From contig NZ_CAJPUX010000001.1 of NCBI RefSeq assembly GCF_905397285.1, positions 310,001-374,000 on the forward strand: a stretch of 64,000 nucleotides of DNA, read 5' to 3'. The notes beneath the pieces are model-generated. The model had not been told where the DNA came from, made no database searches, and saw only the letters and a program-made list of their open reading frames with translations. The translations under genes and the position numbers were made by a program. Below, piece by piece: positions 63,317-64,000 of the stretch (the first letter of the stretch is position 1; each line of letters opens with the position of its first letter). Origin of the DNA: Cupriavidus plantarum. Lineage in GTDB: Bacteria > Pseudomonadota > Gammaproteobacteria > Burkholderiales > Burkholderiaceae.

Positions 63317-64000
63317 CCCAAACGCTGACCATCACCCGCCCGGACGACTGGCACCTGCACCTGCGCGACGGCGCGGCGCTCGCGGCCGTGCTGCCCGACA
63401 CCGCACGCCAGTTCGCGCGCGCGATCATCATGCCGAACCTCAAGCCGCCCGTGACCACGGTCGAGCAGGCCCGCGGCTACCGCGAGCGCATCCTCGCGGC
63501 GCTGCCCGCCGGCATGTCGTTCGAGCCGCTGATGACGCTGTACCTGACCGACAACCTCCCGCCCGAGGAAATCAAGGCGGCGCGCGCGAGCGGCTTCGTG
63601 CATGCGGTCAAGCTGTATCCGGCCGGCGCGACCACCAACAGCGACGCGGGCGTGACGGACATCCGCCGCTGCGCGAAGACGCTGGAAGCGATGGAGCGCG
63701 AAGGCCTGCCGCTGCTCGTGCATGGCGAGGTGACCGATGGCGACATCGACCTCTTCGACCGCGAGGCTGTGTTCATCGAGCGCGTGATGAAGCCGCTGCG
63801 CCGCGATTTTCCGGGCCTGAAGGTCGTGTTCGAACACATCACGACCAAAGACGCCGCCGAATACGTGCGCGATGCGGAAGGCCCGATCGGCGCGACCATC
63901 ACGGCGCACCATCTGCTGTACAACCGCAATGCCATCTTCATCGGCGGCATTCGTCCGCACTACTACTGCCTGCCCGTGCTCAAGCGCGAGCTGCACCGCG
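63313..64000 (+). CDS. pyrC: Dihydroorotase, N-terminal part
   Basis: The right-hand edge cuts this gene, leaving 229 residues. The metal-binding motif is intact (DWHLHLRDG), and the carboxylated lysine segment ([19 protein letters not shown]) and [11 protein letters not shown] follow. The type is the E. coli PyrC (class II) form. It forms 4,5-dihydroorotate in pyrimidine synthesis. ATG 63313 overlaps the glycerate kinase-like stop codon (ATGA), joining pyrimidine synthesis to an apparently catabolic operon. Confidence 0.95.
   Translation, partial: MTQTLTITRPDDWHLHLRDGAALAAVLPDTARQFARAIIMPNLKPPVTTVEQARGYRERILAALPAGMSFEPLMTLYLTDNLPPEEIKAARASGFVHAVKLYPAGATTNSDAGVTDIRRCAKTLEAMEREGLPLLVHGEVTDGDIDLFDREAVFIERVMKPLRRDFPGLKVVFEHITTKDAAEYVRDAEGPIGATITAHHLLYNRNAIFIGGIRPHYYCLPVLKRELHR

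Noticed and set aside
16..63999. tRNA or rRNA genes, CRISPR arrays, insertion sequences, integrases or phage genes
   Set aside because: Reading the gaps and frames, I saw no cloverleaf, no regularly spaced palindromic repeats, no transposase and no terminal inverted repeats. The three tandem arrays have no spacers and no cas genes nearby.

Overview
The window is high-GC, gene-dense chromosomal DNA of a betaproteobacterium, most likely Burkholderiaceae of the Cupriavidus/Ralstonia type. This is inferred from gene content: an orphan Bug (TctC-type) binding protein, ubiE / Tim44-domain gene / ubiJ / ubiB together, an Atm1-type exporter, a giant FAD/Fe-S oxidoreductase with an N-terminal DUF3683-like region, and a reversed-order FadB-like protein. 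I see no rRNA, tRNA, insertion sequence, prophage, CRISPR array or plasmid function. Almost every base is coding, and no gap exceeds 300 bp. The longest gaps are 18814-19086, 52703-52981 and 2210-2448. Species and function assignments rest on motif recognition, not database searches.

Layout. 1-2209 (minus): TetR regulator, HlyD-type lipoprotein and the start of an ABC ATPase, in the order of the E. coli cecR-ybhG-ybhF locus. 2449-3807: OprB-type porin. 3882-6283 (minus): ilvA and queF, translationally coupled. 6481-10731: otsB, a GH15 hydrolase and otsA. 10743-18813 (minus): a molybdenum-hydroxylase operon (2Fe-2S, Mo and FAD subunits, MoxR ATPase, VWA protein, CoxG, XdhC, MobA-like protein); the large subunit carries the form II motif AYRGAGR rather than the CO-dehydrogenase motif. 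19087-24266: YqaA-like membrane protein, a 1324-residue FAD/Fe-S/CCG oxidoreductase, HIT hydrolase. 24432-31036: SbmA/BacA-type ABC transporter, DUF971 protein, ubiE, Tim44-like protein, ubiJ, ubiB. 31114-36857: sodium-solute symporter, FmdB zinc ribbon, DUF502 membrane protein, aspS, unknown membrane protein. 36911-40068: nudB, EEP-family phosphodiesterase, mobB (minus), cardiolipin synthase.

40219-47680: a fatty-acid beta-oxidation block (TetR regulator, acyl-CoA dehydrogenase, HAD-ECH fusion, thiolase, enoyl-CoA hydratase) facing a YciA-type thioesterase. 47822-52702: Atm1-type ABC exporter, Lrp regulator, LysR regulator and glutamate dehydrogenase. 52982-57106: gltIJKL glutamate/aspartate importer and a LysR regulator. 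57075-59770 (minus): a ThDP enzyme coupled to an orphan Bug binding protein. 59880-60710 (minus): class II glutamine amidotransferase. 60861-64000: tartrate dehydrogenase-like, glycerate kinase-like and the start of pyrC, joined by GTGA and ATGA overlaps.

The metabolic picture is a versatile heterotroph taking up and burning fatty acids, organic acids and amino acids, with trehalose stress protection, aerobic ubiquinone synthesis and an uncharacterised molybdenum hydroxylase. I found no clearly new defence or mobile system. The most unusual items are three unrelated short tandem repeats at gene edges (1276-1347, 3821-3898, 47690-47740), the GH15 enzyme enclosed by the trehalose biosynthesis genes, the form II molybdenum hydroxylase operon, the giant oxidoreductase and the coupled ThDP-enzyme/Bug pair.
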